This document shows positions 63,139 to 64,000 of a stretch of DNA of 64,000 nt, in pieces (position 1 is the first letter of the stretch; each line of letters opens with the position of its first letter). The notes under the pieces are model-generated. The model was not told the DNA's origin, did no database searches, and saw only the letters and a program-made list of their open reading frames with translations. A program made the translations under genes and the position numbers. The DNA comes from a bacterium (lineage in GTDB: Bacteria > Pseudomonadota > Gammaproteobacteria > Burkholderiales > Burkholderiaceae_C). The DNA lies in contig JAVBXK010000057.1 in NCBI GenBank assembly GCA_030824555.1, positions 1-64,000 of the forward strand, written 5' to 3'.

Positions 63139-63864
63139 ATGAATACCCCGTCTGAAACCGACGAGATGCCCAAGTCGTTCACCGGGTGTCCCGAGGAACG
63201 ACTGCACCCTCTGGGCGTGTCTGGTGCAGCTTCGGTTGGGGGCGCAACACCGGTGGCGCTGGTGGTCACCAACCTCTCTTTTTCTTGGCCGCACGGGCCC
63301 GCATGGCAAAACTGGGGTGCTCGGATCGATGCTGGATTGACCGTGGTCGTGGGTGGCGACGGTGCAGGCAAAACCACCTTGTTGCGCCTGTTTGCAGCCG
63401 AGCTTCAACCCACCCAGGGCCAACTGACATTGGCAGGCCTTGCCGCCTGGCCCCAGCCTGCGGCCTACCGGCGGCAGGTGTTCTGGTGCGACCCCGCTTC
63501 CGACGCGCTGGATGCGTTGAGCGGCCATGCCTACCTGCAGCACCACCGCCAGCAACATCCCCTGTGGCGTGACGAGGTGTGCAGCGATTTGCTCGACCAC
63601 TTGGACCTGACCGAGCACCTGGCCAAGCCCCTGCTGGGCCTGTCTGCGGGCATGCGCCGCAAACTGCGGTTGGCGGCCGCGTTTGCCAGCGGTGCACCGC
63701 TGACGCTGCTGGACGATCCGTTTGCCGCGCTGGACAAGCGCTCAAGCCAGCAAGTGGCAGCGCTTTTGGATGACTGCACGGAGGCCCGGCAACGCGTGTT
63801 CGTGGCTACCTTGTACGAACGGCCCGCAGAGTTGCCTGGCGTGCCTGTCGTGATGCTGCCCTGA
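63139..63864 (+). CDS. ABC transporter ATP-binding protein
   Basis: A 241-residue ABC ATPase. Walker A is VGGDGAGKTTLLRL (Gly72-Thr79 core), the signature is a variant LGLSAGMRRKLRLAAAF, and Walker B is LTLLDDPFAALD, where Asp replaces the usual catalytic Glu after Walker B (DDP rather than DEP). An extra N-terminal ~40 residues precede the domain. No permease is visible before the window end, so its partner and substrate are unknown. Confidence 0.8.
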   Translation: MNTPSETDEMPKSFTGCPEERLHPLGVSGAASVGGATPVALVVTNLSFSWPHGPAWQNWGARIDAGLTVVVGGDGAGKTTLLRLFAAELQPTQGQLTLAGLAAWPQPAAYRRQVFWCDPASDALDALSGHAYLQHHRQQHPLWRDEVCSDLLDHLDLTEHLAKPLLGLSAGMRRKLRLAAAFASGAPLTLLDDPFAALDKRSSQQVAALLDDCTEARQRVFVATLYERPAELPGVPVVMLP

Positions 63865-64000
63865 TACCTCCCGGATACCGTTTACGCCGTGCGGGAAAAC
63901 GGTTGTACCGCTGTTGTGGTTCGACTAAGCCTTCCGCACAAGAACGACCACGGGGCAACCATTGCTCTGAGTGACTCTTGTCTTTCATCCTGAGTTGCAC

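Noticed and set aside
63865-64000. Minus-strand frame at the right window edge
   Set aside because: No motif, basic low-information sequence, and it overlaps the ABC gene end; the last 136 bases show nothing I can support.
1-64000. CRISPR array, rRNA operon or insertion-sequence transposase
   Set aside because: No regularly spaced direct repeats, rRNA-like sequence or transposase motif was found on either strand.

Overview
The window is chromosomal DNA of a GC-rich betaproteobacterium, most likely a member of the Comamonadaceae (Burkholderiales). The evidence is the gene set and order (ybgC-tolQRA, ribE-ribB-ribH-nusB, a fimT-pilVWXY1-pilE minor pilin operon, nrdR-glyA, tig-clpP-clpX-lon, hpnC-hpnD-hpnE), the small Trp-rich protein of the TIGR04438 type, a DUF1840 protein, and short dispersed repeats ending in GAGGCCTG that I associate from memory with this family. 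Genus cannot be fixed from the sequence alone. Almost everything is housekeeping and densely packed, with many ATGA start/stop overlaps.

Layout. 1-1898: ybgC-tolQ-tolR-tolA (minus strand, tolA cut by the window edge), the envelope-constriction Tol system. 1965-6156: riboflavin genes ribE, ribB (with a degenerate RibA-like half), ribH, then nusB and a class I aminotransferase. 6216-14832: a type IV pilus tip/minor-pilin operon around a 1614-residue PilY1. 14886-17777: nrdR, glyA and a membrane-anchored lytic transglycosylase. 18160-20856: a very long DUF349 protein. 20905-25987: lpxH, two cyclophilins, an L,D-transpeptidase and a TPR protein, the last two sharing a homologous C-terminal domain. 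26241-30347: cysS, an AlkA-type glycosylase, accA (TTG start) and tilS.

30360-35029 is the only clearly accessory segment. It is a 4.6-kb integrative element inserted at the 3' end of tRNA-Ser(GCU), bounded by a 16-bp direct repeat. It encodes a P4-type tyrosine integrase and an AlpA-like regulator, followed by six small unrecognised genes. It also carries repeated TTTTTGATGGA sites near both ends (probable integrase arm sites) and a cluster of four 11-bp motifs with large hairpins (iteron-like). I see no relaxase, capsid, primase, toxin or known defence gene, so the cargo of this minimal element is the best candidate in the window for something undescribed.

35201-44489: a lipoprotein of the cyanophycinase/S51 peptidase family, the squalene genes hpnE-hpnD-hpnC (HpnC and HpnE with odd in-frame insertions), and a divergent RND efflux pair behind a palindromic operator. 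44544-51109: tRNA-Leu(UAG), the proteostasis block tig-clpP-clpX-lon, and a tRNA-Gly/Cys/Leu(UAA) cluster. 51164-64000: two small conserved hypotheticals, a class I fumarase, a YqhA-type membrane protein, acs, a cytochrome c, a Trp-rich protein, ilvD, a CBS protein, aroC, an MFS transporter, aroQ and an ABC ATPase. No CRISPR array, rRNA, insertion-sequence transposase or FMN riboswitch was found.
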